DNA of 64,000 nt from Rhizobacter sp. Root1238 (lineage in GTDB: Bacteria; Pseudomonadota; Gammaproteobacteria; Burkholderiales; Burkholderiaceae_C). Positions 45,389 through 58,650 of this stretch are shown piece after piece (position 1 is the stretch's first letter; every line of letters begins with the position of its first letter). Below the pieces are notes generated by a model. The model was not told the DNA's origin. It saw only the letters and a list, made by a program, of their open reading frames with translations, and ran no database searches. The translations under genes and the position numbers were made by a program. Where the stretch lies: NCBI RefSeq assembly GCF_001425825.1, contig NZ_LMDM01000009.1:83339-147338 (forward strand), given 5' to 3'.

Positions 45389-46789
45389 ATGCACCTCCAC
45401 CGCACCTGGGCCGCCGGCCTGGGCTCCTCGCTGGGCCTGGCCGCCGCGCTGGCCTGGCCCCAGCACGCGCTCGCCGACCCGGCCTCCGATGTCGAGCAGC
45501 TGAAGAAAGATATCGCCGACCTGCGCCAGTCCTACGAGGCCCGGCTGCAGGCGATGGAGCAGAAGCTGCTGCAATTGCAGCAGGCCGCGCCGGCCGCCGT
45601 GCCGGCCGAGGCACCGCCGCCCGCACCGGCACCGGCCGCTGCCGCAGCCGCCACCTCGGCATCGGCCTTCAACCCGGCGGTCTCGCTGATCCTCAACGGC
45701 ACCTACGCCAACCTGTCGCAGGACCCGGCGCGCTACCGGCTGCAGGGCTTCATGCCGTCGGGCGGCGAGGTCGGCCCCGGCCGGCGCAGCTTCCAGCTCG
45801 GCGAGTCCGAGCTCGGCTTCGCCGCGACCATCGACCCGACCTTCAGCGGCCACCTGACCTTCTCGCTGACTGGCGACGACACCGTCAGCGTCGAAGAGGC
45901 GGTCTTCGAGCGCCAGGGCCTGTTCGACGGCGCCACGCTGAAGGGCGGGCGCTTCCTGTCGTCGATCGGCTACCTGAACAGCCAGCATGCGCATGCCTGG
46001 GATTTCGTCGATGCGCCGCTGGCCTACCAGGCCTTCTTCGGCGGGCCGCTGAAGACCGACGGGCTGCACCTGCACTGGCTCGCGCCGACCGAGCGCTTCG
46101 TCGAGCTCGGCGCCGAAGTCGGCTCCGGCGCGACCTTCCCCGGCAACGACACCGGCCGCAACGGCATCGGCTCGGCCGCGCTGTTCGCCCACCTCGGCGA
46201 CGACGTCGGCGACAGCGCGAGCTGGCGGGCCGGGCTGTCGGTGTTACGGCAACGCGCGCAGGACTGGCGCTACGAGGACCTCGACGCGAACGGCGACGAC
46301 CACGGCGCATCGTTCAGCGGCCACAGCACCACCTGGGTGGCGGACGCGATCTACAAATGGGCCCCGGGCGGCAACGCGACGCGCGAGAACCTGAAGCTGC
46401 AGGGCGAGTACTTCCGCCGCACCGAAGACGGCACGCTGGCCCAGGGCGCCGCGCTCGGCGGCTACCGCAGCACGCAGAGCGGCTGGTACCTGCAGGCGGT
46501 GTATCAGTTCATGCCGCAGTGGCGGGTCGGCGCGCGCTACGACCGGCTCGACGCCGGCCGCCTCGGCATCGGCCTCGTCGACGACGGCACGCTGAATGCG
46601 GCCGACCTGCCGGTGCTGCAGCACGCGACGCCGACGCGCAGCACGCTGATGGTCGACTACTCGCTGTCGGAGTTCAGCCGCTTCCGGCTGCAGCTCGCGA
46701 ACGACCGCAGCCGCGGCGACGCGACCGACCGGCAGCTCTTCCTCCAATACATCATGAGCCTCGGCGCCCATGGTGCCCACTCGTTCTAG
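45389..46789 (+). CDS. outer-membrane porin-like protein of the metal-uptake locus
   Basis: Protein of 466 residues with a signal peptide (cleavage after ALA). A short coiled coil (ASDVEQLKKDIADLRQSYEARLQAMEQKLLQLQ) and an Ala/Pro linker follow. The C-terminal 370 residues alternate in a beta-barrel manner and end in Phe, as outer-membrane proteins do. There is no TonB plug domain. Its place before a metal-binding protein and permease suggests passage of a metal or chelate across the outer membrane. An AGGA site lies 9 bases before the ATG. Confidence 0.82.
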   Translation: MHLHRTWAAGLGSSLGLAAALAWPQHALADPASDVEQLKKDIADLRQSYEARLQAMEQKLLQLQQAAPAAVPAEAPPPAPAPAAAAAATSASAFNPAVSLILNGTYANLSQDPARYRLQGFMPSGGEVGPGRRSFQLGESELGFAATIDPTFSGHLTFSLTGDDTVSVEEAVFERQGLFDGATLKGGRFLSSIGYLNSQHAHAWDFVDAPLAYQAFFGGPLKTDGLHLHWLAPTERFVELGAEVGSGATFPGNDTGRNGIGSAALFAHLGDDVGDSASWRAGLSVLRQRAQDWRYEDLDANGDDHGASFSGHSTTWVADAIYKWAPGGNATRENLKLQGEYFRRTEDGTLAQGAALGGYRSTQSGWYLQAVYQFMPQWRVGARYDRLDAGRLGIGLVDDGTLNAADLPVLQHATPTRSTLMVDYSLSEFSRFRLQLANDRSRGDATDRQLFLQYIMSLGAHGAHSF

Positions 46790-46797
46790 GACACCGC

Positions 46798-47703
46798 ATG
46801 ACTCCCTTGCTGAAGACCCTCGCGCTGGCGGCCCTCGCCGGCTGCGCGCTGCAGGCGCAGGCCGCGCTGAACGTCGTCGCCTGCGAACCCGAATGGGCCG
46901 CGCTCGCGAAAGAGCTCGGCGGCGACAAGCTCAACGTGTCGTCGGCCACCACCGCGCTGCAGGACCCGCACCACATCGAGGCCCGCCCCAGCCTGATCGC
47001 CCGCGTGCGCGGCACCGACCTGCTGGTGTGCACCGGCATGGAGCTGGAGATCGGCTGGCTGCCGGTGCTCATCCAGCAGTCCGGCAATGCGAAGCTGTCG
47101 CCCGGTGCGCCGGCGATGTTCGAGGCCGGCCGCTTCGTCGCGCCGCTGGAGGTGCCCACGCGCCTGGACCGCGGCGACGGCGACGTGCATGCGCAGGGCA
47201 ATCCGCACATCCAGCAGGACCCGCGCAACATCGCGAAGGTGGCGGCCGCGCTCGGCGCGCGGCTCGCGCAGCTCGATGCCGCCAATGCGGCCACCTACCA
47301 GCAGCGGCTGCAGGACTTCAACACCCGCTGGGCCGCGGCGCAGCAGCGCTGGGAGGCGCAAGCCAGGCCGCTGAAGGGCGTGGTGGTCGTCGCGCACCAC
47401 AAGAACATGGGCTACCTGTGGAACTGGCTCGGCGTGCGCGAGATCGCGACGCTGGAGCCGAAGCCCGGCGTCGAGCCGAGCGCCGGCCACCTGACCGAGC
47501 TGAGCGCGCTGCTCGCGCAGCAGCCGGCGAAGATGGTGGTGCGGGCCGCCTACGAAGACCCGCGCGCGTCGAAGTGGCTGTCCGAGCACGCGAAGATCCC
47601 GGCCGTCGCGCTGCCGTTCACCGTCGGCGGCAACGACAAGGCGAGTGACCTGTTCGGGTTGTTCGACAGCAGCATCGCGCTGCTGCTGGAGGCGGCCAAA
47701 TGA
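46798..47703 (+). CDS. metal ABC transporter substrate-binding protein (ZnuA-like)
   Basis: Periplasmic binding protein of 301 residues of the zinc/manganese cluster-9 family, with a signal peptide ending AQA. Candidate metal ligands are the histidines in DPHHIEARPS (about residue 60), AHHKNMGYLW (about 200) and the acidic residues near the C-terminus. The His-rich loop of classical ZnuA is missing. It starts 8 bp after the porin-like gene and overlaps the permease gene by four bases. Confidence 0.88.
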   Translation: MTPLLKTLALAALAGCALQAQAALNVVACEPEWAALAKELGGDKLNVSSATTALQDPHHIEARPSLIARVRGTDLLVCTGMELEIGWLPVLIQQSGNAKLSPGAPAMFEAGRFVAPLEVPTRLDRGDGDVHAQGNPHIQQDPRNIAKVAAALGARLAQLDAANAATYQQRLQDFNTRWAAAQQRWEAQARPLKGVVVVAHHKNMGYLWNWLGVREIATLEPKPGVEPSAGHLTELSALLAQQPAKMVVRAAYEDPRASKWLSEHAKIPAVALPFTVGGNDKASDLFGLFDSSIALLLEAAK

Positions 47704-48442
47704 CGGTGGCGCCGATCGATTTCGCGATCCTCGCGCCGGCCTTCGCCGCCGGGCTGCTGGTCGTCGCGACGCATGTGCCGCTGGGTGCGCAGGTGCTGCG
47801 CAAGGGCATCGTCTTCATCGACCTGGCGATCGCGCAGATCGCCGCGCTGGGGGTGATCGTCGCCGGGCTGCTCGACATCGACCCGAACGGCTGGCAGGTG
47901 CAGGTGGCGGCGGCACTCGCGGCGCTGGCCGGCGCACTGCTGCTGACCTGGACCGAGAAGAAGTGGCCCGACGTGCAGGAGGCGCAGATCGGCGTGCTGT
48001 TCGTGCTGGCCGCCACCGCAGGGATCCTGCTGCTGGCGAAGAACCCGCACGGCGGCGAGCACCTGCGCGACCTGCTGGCCGGGCAGATCCTGTGGGTCGG
48101 CTATGCGCAACTGGCGATCCCGGCGGTGGTGACGCTCGCGATCCTCGGGCTGTGGTTCGGCGCGCGCGCACTGGTCGAGCGGGCCGGCTTCTACCTGCTG
48201 TTCGCGCTGGCGGTCACGGTGTCGGTGCAGCTGGTGGGCGTCTACCTGGTTTTCGCGACGCTGATCGTTCCGAGCCTGGGCACGCGCAGGCACCGCGAGT
48301 CGCGGCGACTGGCGCTGGCGTATGGCATCGGCATTGCAGGCTATGCGATCGGGCTCGTGCTGTCGTCTGCATTCGACCTGCCGGCCGGGGCATTGATCGT
48401 GTGGTGCCTGGCGCTGCTCGCGATGGCAGTGCATGCCGTGTC

Positions 48443-48446
<4 letters not shown>
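47700..48446 (+). CDS. metal ABC transporter permease (ZnuB-like)
   Basis: Membrane permease of 248 residues with about seven hydrophobic segments. It has the family's RKGIVFIDLAIAQIAALG motif near residue 35 and VSVQLVGVYLVFATLIVPSL near residue 185. The ATG overlaps the binding-protein stop (ATGA). No ATP-binding gene follows: the next gene is ligA on the other strand. The stop codon lies within a 26-bp palindrome shared with the ligA stop. Confidence 0.9.
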
Positions 48447-50501
<2,055 letters not shown>

Positions 50502-50546
50502 TTAGAGGCCGGCCAGCCCGCTCCCCGCGGCAGCCTCCCCCCAACT

Positions 50547-51170
50547 TCAGGCCGGACCGAAGCTCGCGGTGACGTTGTGCAGCATGTAGTTGCGGATCTC
50601 GCAGGTGTCGCGCTTGCCGGAGCCGATGCAGGCACCGCCCCAGCCGCGGAACACCTGGCCGGCCTTCGGCACCGCGCTCAGCAGCACCGTCTTGTACTTC
50701 GTGTAGATCGCGTTGCAGTTGGTGCCGCCCTGCACGCAGCTCATCGTGCCGGCGTTGCCGCGCACCGAGTTGCCCACCGTGCCCTGGCCGGTCACCAGCA
50801 CCCGGATCGGGCGCAGCGGATAGTAGGCATCCAGCTCCGCGTCGTTCCAGGTCTGCACCCACGCGTCGGTCGCCACGCTGGCGACGAACTCGGAGGCCAC
50901 CCCGGAGACCGGTTCGGCGCCGGCCGCCACGTCTTGCGTCGGTGCCGCGTCCTGCCCGGCCACCGGTGGCGTTGCCGCGTCGTCCGGGGTCTGTGGCGCC
51001 GAAGGATCCGTCGCCGGCTGCGTCGTCGGCGGAGTCGCCTGACCGACCGTCACGGCGTCATCGGCCGCGCGAGCTGCATCGGCCGCATCGCTGCCACCAC
51101 CCCCACCACCGCATGCAGCCAGCAGTGCCATCAGCAGGCATGCGCCGGCCGTCTTGCTCAAACTCTTCAT
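50547..51170 (-). CDS. lipoprotein with one GWxG-type cysteine module
   Basis: Lipoprotein of 207 residues with lipobox LLAAC followed by Gly residues. A long Ala/Thr/Pro-rich linker precedes a C-terminal module: YYPLRPIRVLVTGQG..., paired cysteines, then VFRGWGGACIGSG and VTASFGPA. This module is clearly homologous to the N-terminal part of the next gene's product (51375-53525). It resembles divergent InlB-B/BACON-like repeats of secreted proteins. GGAG stands before the ATG at 51170. Function unknown, probably an envelope or surface protein. Confidence 0.82.
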   Translation of the reverse strand: MKSLSKTAGACLLMALLAACGGGGGGSDAADAARAADDAVTVGQATPPTTQPATDPSAPQTPDDAATPPVAGQDAAPTQDVAAGAEPVSGVASEFVASVATDAWVQTWNDAELDAYYPLRPIRVLVTGQGTVGNSVRGNAGTMSCVQGGTNCNAIYTKYKTVLLSAVPKAGQVFRGWGGACIGSGKRDTCEIRNYMLHNVTASFGPA

Positions 51171-51325
51171 TCCCTGCTCCAACCACGCCCGGCCTTGCAC
51201 CCATCGCAAGGTCCGTGTGACCTGACTTGTTTCGGCGCCGCTGCCACTTCATTGAGTGGTCTGTCGGGCCGAATCGTTACCAATGCGCGTCTTCGAGAAT
51301 TGCTGCCCAGACTGCGCCGTTGACG

Positions 51326-51357
51326 AAAAAGCCCGGCCGTGCATCGCACGCCGGGCC
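51326..51357 (-). terminator. intrinsic terminator after the phosphoesterase gene
   Basis: Stem GCCCGGC (51331-51337) with GCCGGGC (51350-51356). On the minus strand it is followed by five T (complement of 51330-51326). It lies 18 bp after the stop of the metallophosphoesterase gene. Confidence 0.85.
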
Positions 51358-51374
51358 TCGTCGGATGGACCTGC

Positions 51375-53525
51375 TCAGCGCGTCGTGAAGGTGTCGAGCA
51401 CCGCGCCGTCCTGGCCGATCGTCTTCACGCTGACCTTGCCGCCGTCGACGTCGATGCGCATGTAGTGGTAGGCCGCGGTGGCCTTCGCGTTCAACGCGCC
51501 GACCTTGTTGAAGCCCGCGAGGGCCGAGCCGCCGCCGCCGGTCACCGTGTAGACGGTGCCCTTGGCATCGTCACGCACGCCGTTCGGGTTCGCGTCGTCG
51601 GCATACACCGGCACCGAGCGCTCGTACACGTGGCTGTGGCCCGAGATCACCATCTTCACCTTCGGGTACTTGCTGAAGTCCTTGATCAGCGTCGGCCACG
51701 AGGCGTTCGGCGCATGGCCGTCGGAGTACGAGATCAGCGGCGCATGCATCAGCACGATGGTGTTCTGGATGCCGGTGTTCGCGGCAGCCTGCGCCAGGTC
51801 GTAGCGCAGCCAGTCGAGCTGGTGCTTGTAGTAGTAGGCGTCGTAGTTGCCTTCGTTGGCGGCCGTGCAGTTGCTCGAGCACTCGTTCAGGTCGTAATAG
51901 TCCGAGTTCAGGCGCAGCACCACGAAGTGCGTGCCCTTGTAGTCGAACGAGTAGTACATGTAGTCCGGATAGACGCCACTGCGGGTCTTCGCGCAGGCCA
52001 GCTGGTAGAACTGGTCGTCGGTGTAGTGCGTGACGCCCGAGGTGGTCCAGTCCTTGAAGTAGGCCTTGTTCTGCGTGTGGTTCGGGATGCCGATCTTCTT
52101 CGGGTCGAACACGTCGCAGAAGCCGTTGCCGAACTTGTCCGGATACCAGCCGTCGCCGAAGTTGTCGTCGTGGTTGCCGACCACCGGGAAGTAGTACGTC
52201 GGCACGCCGGCGGCCGGCGTCTTGTTCTGCAGCGGCGCGATGATTTCCTTGAAGCTGCCCTTCGAGGCGTCGCTCGGGCAATCGCCGCGCTGCACCCAGT
52301 TGGTCGACTTGTCGTAGCCGGTGACCATGTCGCCGAGGTTGAACACGAAGGCGGCCGATTCGTTGACCATCCGGTTCACCAGCCCGATGTGCACGGTGTT
52401 GCCGCCGCAGCCGTTGCCCGAGCGGCTGTCGCCGTAGGCCAGGAAGCTGAAGGCACCGCCGCTCGCCGGGGGCGTGGTGGGCGGCGTGGTCGGCGGCGTG
52501 GTGGTCGCCGAAGCGGTCGTGAAATTCCAGCTGGTGGTGCCGGCGAGCGCGTTGCCGGCGGTGTCCTTGATGCCGCTCGTGCCGGCGGTCAGCGCCACCG
52601 GGTACTGCGCCGCCGTCGCGAGGGCCGCGGTCGGCGTGAAGGTCGCGGTGTTGCCGGTGCACGCGATCGTGCCCGACACCGAACCGACCTTGAAGGTCTG
52701 GCCCGAGACCGTCGAGCAGTCCAGCGTCTTGCTGAAGGTCACCTTGACCGGCGCGGTCACTGCAACGCCGGTGGCACCGGCGCCGGGCGTGGCGCTCGCC
52801 ACCGTCGGCGCGGTCGTGTCGGCGACGACGAAGCTCGCGCTGACGTCGCGCGCCTGGCTCATCGTGATGCTGCAGGTGCTGGCGCTGCCGGCGCAGTCGC
52901 CGCCCCAGGCGCTCAGCTTGAAGCCGGCCGCCGGCGCCGCGGTCAGCGTGACCGCCGCGTTCGGCGTCACGTCTTCGCTGCAGTCGGCGCCGCAGTTGAT
53001 GCCGCCGGCACCCGAGGTCACCGTGCCCGAGCCGCTGGTGCTGACATTCAGGCGGTACTTGGTGGGGCTGGTCGGCGGGGTCGTGGTACCGGCCGGGCCG
53101 AACTTGGCCGTGACCACGCGGGACTGGCTGTTGGTCAGCGTGCAGGTGTTGGCCGTGCCGGAGCAGGCGCCGCCCCAGCCGAGGAACACCATGCCGCTGT
53201 TGGGCAGCGCGCCCAGCAGCACCGAGGTGTAGGCCGAGTACTTCACCGAGCAGGCCGTGCCGCCGTTGCCGCAGTTCATCGGCCCGAGCACGCCGCCCAC
53301 CATGTTGCCCACCATGCCGGGGCCGGTCACCGTGACGGTGATCGGACGCGCGGTGTAGTAGCTGCTGTCGACGGCCTGCGCACCCTCGGTCGCGCCGGTG
53401 GCCGCCAGTTCGGGATCGACTTCGGACGCAGCCACCGTCGTGGTGCTGCCGTTGCTTCCGCCGCCGCAAGCCGCCAGCATCATCGCCAGCGACATCGCAC
53501 CGAACACCTTGTTCACCCTGTTCAT
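51375..53525 (-). CDS. secreted lipoprotein metallophosphoesterase
   Basis: Lipoprotein of 716 residues. A lipobox (MLAAC) is followed by two GWGG-type cysteine modules (FLGWGGACSGTANTC and FKLSAWGGDCAGSASTC). A Big_5-like domain follows (DTTAPTVASATPGAGATGV). The C-terminal half is a calcineurin-like phosphoesterase: YGDSRSG, NLGDMVTGYD, GNHDDN and GHSHVYER carry the dimetal ligands. It probably hydrolyses phosphate esters at the cell surface. It shares its N-terminal layout with both flanking lipoproteins. Confidence 0.9.
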   Translation of the reverse strand: MNRVNKVFGAMSLAMMLAACGGGSNGSTTTVAASEVDPELAATGATEGAQAVDSSYYTARPITVTVTGPGMVGNMVGGVLGPMNCGNGGTACSVKYSAYTSVLLGALPNSGMVFLGWGGACSGTANTCTLTNSQSRVVTAKFGPAGTTTPPTSPTKYRLNVSTSGSGTVTSGAGGINCGADCSEDVTPNAAVTLTAAPAAGFKLSAWGGDCAGSASTCSITMSQARDVSASFVVADTTAPTVASATPGAGATGVAVTAPVKVTFSKTLDCSTVSGQTFKVGSVSGTIACTGNTATFTPTAALATAAQYPVALTAGTSGIKDTAGNALAGTTSWNFTTASATTTPPTTPPTTPPASGGAFSFLAYGDSRSGNGCGGNTVHIGLVNRMVNESAAFVFNLGDMVTGYDKSTNWVQRGDCPSDASKGSFKEIIAPLQNKTPAAGVPTYYFPVVGNHDDNFGDGWYPDKFGNGFCDVFDPKKIGIPNHTQNKAYFKDWTTSGVTHYTDDQFYQLACAKTRSGVYPDYMYYSFDYKGTHFVVLRLNSDYYDLNECSSNCTAANEGNYDAYYYKHQLDWLRYDLAQAAANTGIQNTIVLMHAPLISYSDGHAPNASWPTLIKDFSKYPKVKMVISGHSHVYERSVPVYADDANPNGVRDDAKGTVYTVTGGGGSALAGFNKVGALNAKATAAYHYMRIDVDGGKVSVKTIGQDGAVLDTFTTR

Positions 53526-53620
53526 TGACTAGCTCCAGACAAGCCCGGTCCAGGCCCGATCGCGTGGATCGCCGGGCTGGGCTTCAGCGGCCGCATCGGC
53601 CGCATGTGTTGATCGAGGAA

Positions 53621-53644
53621 GGCGCCGGCAGGATCGCCGGCGCC
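53621..53644 (-). terminator. GC hairpin after the beta-helix gene
   Basis: A perfect 9-bp stem GGCGCCGGC/GCCGGCGCC (53621-53629 with 53636-53644) with a 6-nt loop. It lies 9 bp after the stop of the beta-helix gene and is followed on the minus strand by TTCCTC. With no T-run it is a weaker terminator candidate. Confidence 0.55.
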
Positions 53645-53653
53645 TGGTTGACA

Positions 53654-55762
<2,109 letters not shown>

Positions 55763-55929
55763 TCGATAGCTCCTCTAGCCAATCCAAACGCCGGGCCAAT
55801 CCCTGCGCCCGTCGATGCGGCATCCCTGTTTCGACGGCTGGGACGAATCTTTGAACGACCAGAGGTGAGCCCTGTTACGGGAAGTCAGATCAGGGGCTTT
55901 TGTTTTTGCAAGCGCTCGAATGCAGGCGG

Positions 55930-55991
55930 CACCCCCTTGTTCACGGGGGTGGCAGAGGGGGATCGCCCCATCCATCGGAAATCACGATGGA
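55930..55991 (-). other. three consecutive hairpins in the leader of the beta-helix gene
   Basis: This lies in the 419-bp gap 55763-56181, which holds no gene. Three adjacent stems are readable: CACCCCC/GGGGGTG (55930-55936 with 55945-55951), GGGG/CCCC (55957-55960 with 55966-55969) and TCCATCG/CGATGGA (55971-55977 with 55985-55991). They would fold in the 5' leader about 170-230 nt before the start codon. They do not match the conserved cores of the c-di-GMP riboswitches. The rest of the gap (56000-56180) is less GC-rich and contains no clear signal apart from a weak GCCCG/CGGGC hairpin near 56165-56176. Confidence 0.45.
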
Positions 55992-56181
55992 GCGATGTAG
56001 GGTTTATCCGACGTCCGACTTGTTTCAGATTCAGTTACAGACTCGTAGGCTTTCGCTACAAAACCGCCCCTGGCTGACGATAAGTCCTTGATTGCGCTCG
56101 GAAAATAGCAAGGCGAAAGCCTGCCAATCCTGGCGATCCGAACCTGCGTGTTTTCGAAGAAGGGGCCCGTTCGGGCGCCTA

Positions 56182-56805
56182 TTACGGCGACTGCTTCGCG
56201 GCCGGGGTATCGGCTTTTGGTTTGTCGCCGCGTTGCGCCGAATCCACATCGGCGGCGGGCGCCGTCGATTCCTGTTCCGCCAGGCGGCTCAGGCGGCGCC
56301 CGGCCTCGCTGTCGGGCGCCAATCGCAGGCCCAGGTGCACCTTGTGCTGCACCCGCGATGCATCGGGCGGGTAGTACGACACCGACAGCTCCAGCCCGCC
56401 CGGGCACAGCAGCTTCACCAGGTCGTTCATGAAGGACGGGCTCTTCGGGCACTTGTCGCCGTAGGCGCTGGCGATCTGTGCGGACTGGCGGGCCGCGAAC
56501 GCGCGCGCCTGGGTTTCATCGGCGAAATCGGCAACGCCGTGCACGCTGAGCAGCGTCAGGCTCTTCGGTGTCGCGAGCAGCTCGACCGCCTTGAACTCGG
56601 GCGCCTTGTCGGGCCGGTCGATCACCATCTCGACCATCGGCGAGACGCGCGTGCGCTGCTGCGTCAGCTCGCCGACGGCGTACGGTGCGCCGAGCTTGTA
56701 GCCGAACAGGTCGCCATCCGGCGGGCCGGCGTGCGCCGCGGCGCAGGCGGCAACGGCGCACAGCACGGCCAGCGCGCGGGTCGAGAAGCGTTGAATGCTG
56801 GGCAT
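56182..56805 (-). CDS. exported protein of unknown function
   Basis: Protein of 207 residues with a signal peptide (RALAVLCAVAACAAAHA-GPP). The mature domain of about 160 residues contains CPKSPSFMNDLVKLLCPGG, two cysteines that may pair, and alternating strands. The C-terminus is charged and rich in Ala, Lys and Asp. ATG 56805 (MPSIQRF) is chosen over the TTG at 56814. I recognise no family. A tRNA gene lies upstream. Confidence 0.75.
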   Translation of the reverse strand: MPSIQRFSTRALAVLCAVAACAAAHAGPPDGDLFGYKLGAPYAVGELTQQRTRVSPMVEMVIDRPDKAPEFKAVELLATPKSLTLLSVHGVADFADETQARAFAARQSAQIASAYGDKCPKSPSFMNDLVKLLCPGGLELSVSYYPPDASRVQHKVHLGLRLAPDSEAGRRLSRLAEQESTAPAADVDSAQRGDKPKADTPAAKQSP

Positions 56806-56876
56806 GCCGATCAACTATATCTGCGGCGAATGATGACTCCGGTCACGGCCGAACCGGCGGGCAGAAAGACGCGGGC

Positions 56877-56903
56877 AAAAAAAAGCAGCACGTCGTGCTG
56901 CTT
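56877..56903 (-). terminator. intrinsic terminator after tRNA-Val
   Basis: Stem AGCAGCAC/GTGCTGCT (56884-56891 with 56895-56902), extended by one A-T pair, with a 3-nt loop. On the minus strand a run of eight T follows (complement of 56884-56877). It lies 18 bp beyond the 3' end of the tRNA gene. Confidence 0.92.
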
Positions 56904-56921
56904 GTTTCGTGGTGATCGAGC

Positions 56922-56996
56922 TGGTGGGCGGTGCAGGGTTCGAACCTGCGACTTCCACCGTGTGAAGGTGGCACTCTACCGCTGAGTTAACCGCCC
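56922..56996 (-). tRNA. tRNA-Val (anticodon CAC)
   Basis: A 75-nt cloverleaf including an encoded CCA. The acceptor stem pairs GGGCGGT with ACCGCCC. The anticodon stem CCACC/GGTGG encloses the loop TTCACAC, so the anticodon is CAC, which reads GUG. The T-arm has GGTTCGAACC. It lies 70 bp downstream of dnaQ on the same strand and is followed by a strong terminator. Confidence 0.96.
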
Positions 56997-57066
56997 GAGT
57001 GTCTTTCGATCACCGGCTTCGCGCTGCTTGTGGACATTGCTGTCTCGTCATCCGCGAAGCCACGGA

Positions 57067-57771
57067 TTATGCCACAAGCTGGCGCCACCCCGTCTTGCCG
57101 CCGGAAGCCTTGTCGAGATCGGCGAGCTGTTTCTCGTGGGCCGCCAGCTCCTCGTCGTTCGCGACGATGACCGGCAGGTCGAAGCTGCTGAAGTCGATCG
57201 CCGCGATGACGATGTCCTGCGACGAGCTGCCGCCCGCATCGATGACCAGCGAGTTCTGCCCGCGCGTCATGTTGATGTAGACCTCGGCCAGCAACCCGGC
57301 GTCGAGCAGCGCGCCGTGCAGCGAGCGGTTCGAGTTGTCGACCTCCAGGCGCTTGCACAGCGCATCGAGCGAATTCGACTTGCCGGGGAACATCTCGCGC
57401 GCCATCAGCAGGCTGTCGCTGACGCCCGCCACGCACTCCGCGAACGGCCGGCGGCCGAGCCGGCGCAGCTCGGCATTCATGAAGCCGACGTCGAAGCCGG
57501 CGTTGTGGATGATGACCTCGGCGCCCGCCAGGAAGTCCATCAGCTCGTCGGCGATCGCGGCGAACAGCGGCTTGTCGGCCAGGAATTCGTCGGTCAGCCC
57601 GTGGATCTTCACCGCGTCTTCATGGCTCGAGCGCTGCGGGTTGACGTAGAAGTGCTTGGTGTTGCCGGTGAGCCGCCGGTTGACCATCTCGACGCAGCCG
57701 ATCTCGATGATGCGGTCGCCCGATTCGGGGCTCAGGCCGGTGGTTTCGGTGTCGAAGAAGACCTGCCTCAT
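57067..57771 (-). CDS. dnaQ: DNA polymerase III epsilon subunit (3'-5' exonuclease)
   Basis: Proofreading exonuclease of 234 residues. The DEDDh motifs are intact: Asp7 and Glu9 in [16 protein letters not shown] near residue 90, and HGALLDA near residue 155. The C-terminal tail that binds the polymerase alpha subunit is present. The ATG overlaps the lgt stop by four bases (57768-57771). tRNA-Val follows. Confidence 0.96.
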   Translation of the reverse strand: MRQVFFDTETTGLSPESGDRIIEIGCVEMVNRRLTGNTKHFYVNPQRSSHEDAVKIHGLTDEFLADKPLFAAIADELMDFLAGAEVIIHNAGFDVGFMNAELRRLGRRPFAECVAGVSDSLLMAREMFPGKSNSLDALCKRLEVDNSNRSLHGALLDAGLLAEVYINMTRGQNSLVIDAGGSSSQDIVIAAIDFSSFDLPVIVANDEELAAHEKQLADLDKASGGKTGWRQLVA

Positions 57772-58589
57772 GCGGCCACCTTCTCGCCCGCCGGCACGCC
57801 GCGCCGCGCCGACCAGACGCACAGCACGACGCCGGCGAGGATCATCGGCACGCACAGCCACTGGCCCATGCTCATGCCGAGCGCGAGGATGCCGAGGAAG
57901 GCATCCGGCTCGCGGAAGAACTCCGCGGCGAAGCGGCACAGCCCGTAGCCGATCAGGAACACGCCCGACACCTGGCCCATCGGCCGCGGCTTGCGCGAGA
58001 ACCACCAGAGGAACGCGAACAGCAGCAGGCCTTCCATGCCGAACTGGTAGAGCTGCGACGGATGGCGCGGCTGCGTGCTGCCCGATTCCGGAAACACCAT
58101 GCCCCACGGCAGGTCCGGCGACGCGAAGCGGCCCCACAGCTCGCCGTTGATGAAGTTGCCGATGCGCCCGGACGCGAGGCCGGTCGGCACGCACGGTGCG
58201 ATCAGGTCGGTGACCTGCCAGAACGGCCGCTTGCGCATCCAGGCGAACACGCCCATCGCGGCGATCACGCCGAGCAGCCCGCCGTGGAAGGCCATGCCGC
58301 CCTTCCAGACCGAGAAGATCTCGAGCGGATGGCTGGCGTAGTAGCCCGGCTTGTAGAACAGCACGTAGCCGAGCCGGCCGCCGATCACGACGCCCAGCAC
58401 GCCGTAGAACAGCAGGTCCTCGACGTCGCGGCGGGTCCAGCCGGCCTGCGCGAACTGCGTCTGCCGCACGCGGATCGACGCGAGCCACAGGAAGAGCCCG
58501 AAGGCGACCAGGTAGGTGATGCCGTACCAGTGGATGGCCAGCGGGCCGACCTGCAGCGCGACGGGATCGAATTTCGGGTGAACGAGCAT
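57768..58589 (-). CDS. lgt: prolipoprotein diacylglyceryl transferase
   Basis: Integral membrane enzyme of 273 residues with about seven membrane segments. The conserved HGGLLG lies near residue 102 and the Lgt signature [14 protein letters not shown] near residue 142. It attaches diacylglyceryl to the lipobox cysteine, the first step of lipoprotein maturation. The three lipoproteins at 50547-55762 would be substrates. It is co-translated with dnaQ. Confidence 0.97.
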   Translation of the reverse strand: MLVHPKFDPVALQVGPLAIHWYGITYLVAFGLFLWLASIRVRQTQFAQAGWTRRDVEDLLFYGVLGVVIGGRLGYVLFYKPGYYASHPLEIFSVWKGGMAFHGGLLGVIAAMGVFAWMRKRPFWQVTDLIAPCVPTGLASGRIGNFINGELWGRFASPDLPWGMVFPESGSTQPRHPSQLYQFGMEGLLLFAFLWWFSRKPRPMGQVSGVFLIGYGLCRFAAEFFREPDAFLGILALGMSMGQWLCVPMILAGVVLCVWSARRGVPAGEKVAA

Positions 58590-58650
58590 GGGTGTGGGGA
58601 GCCGGGCAATGCTGAAGCAGGCGAACGATACCGCAGCTCGGGCCGCCCGC

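Noticed and set aside
45389-46789. TonB-dependent receptor
   Set aside because: There is no TonB box or plug domain and the 466-residue length is too short; a porin-like barrel with an N-terminal coiled coil fits better.
55763-56181. c-di-GMP (GEMM) riboswitch upstream of the beta-helix gene
   Set aside because: The leader contains hairpins, but the conserved GEMM core sequences are not found.
56922-56996. tRNA-Val as attachment site of an integrated element
   Set aside because: No integrase, no repeated tRNA 3' fragment and no change of gene type nearby; flanking genes are housekeeping.
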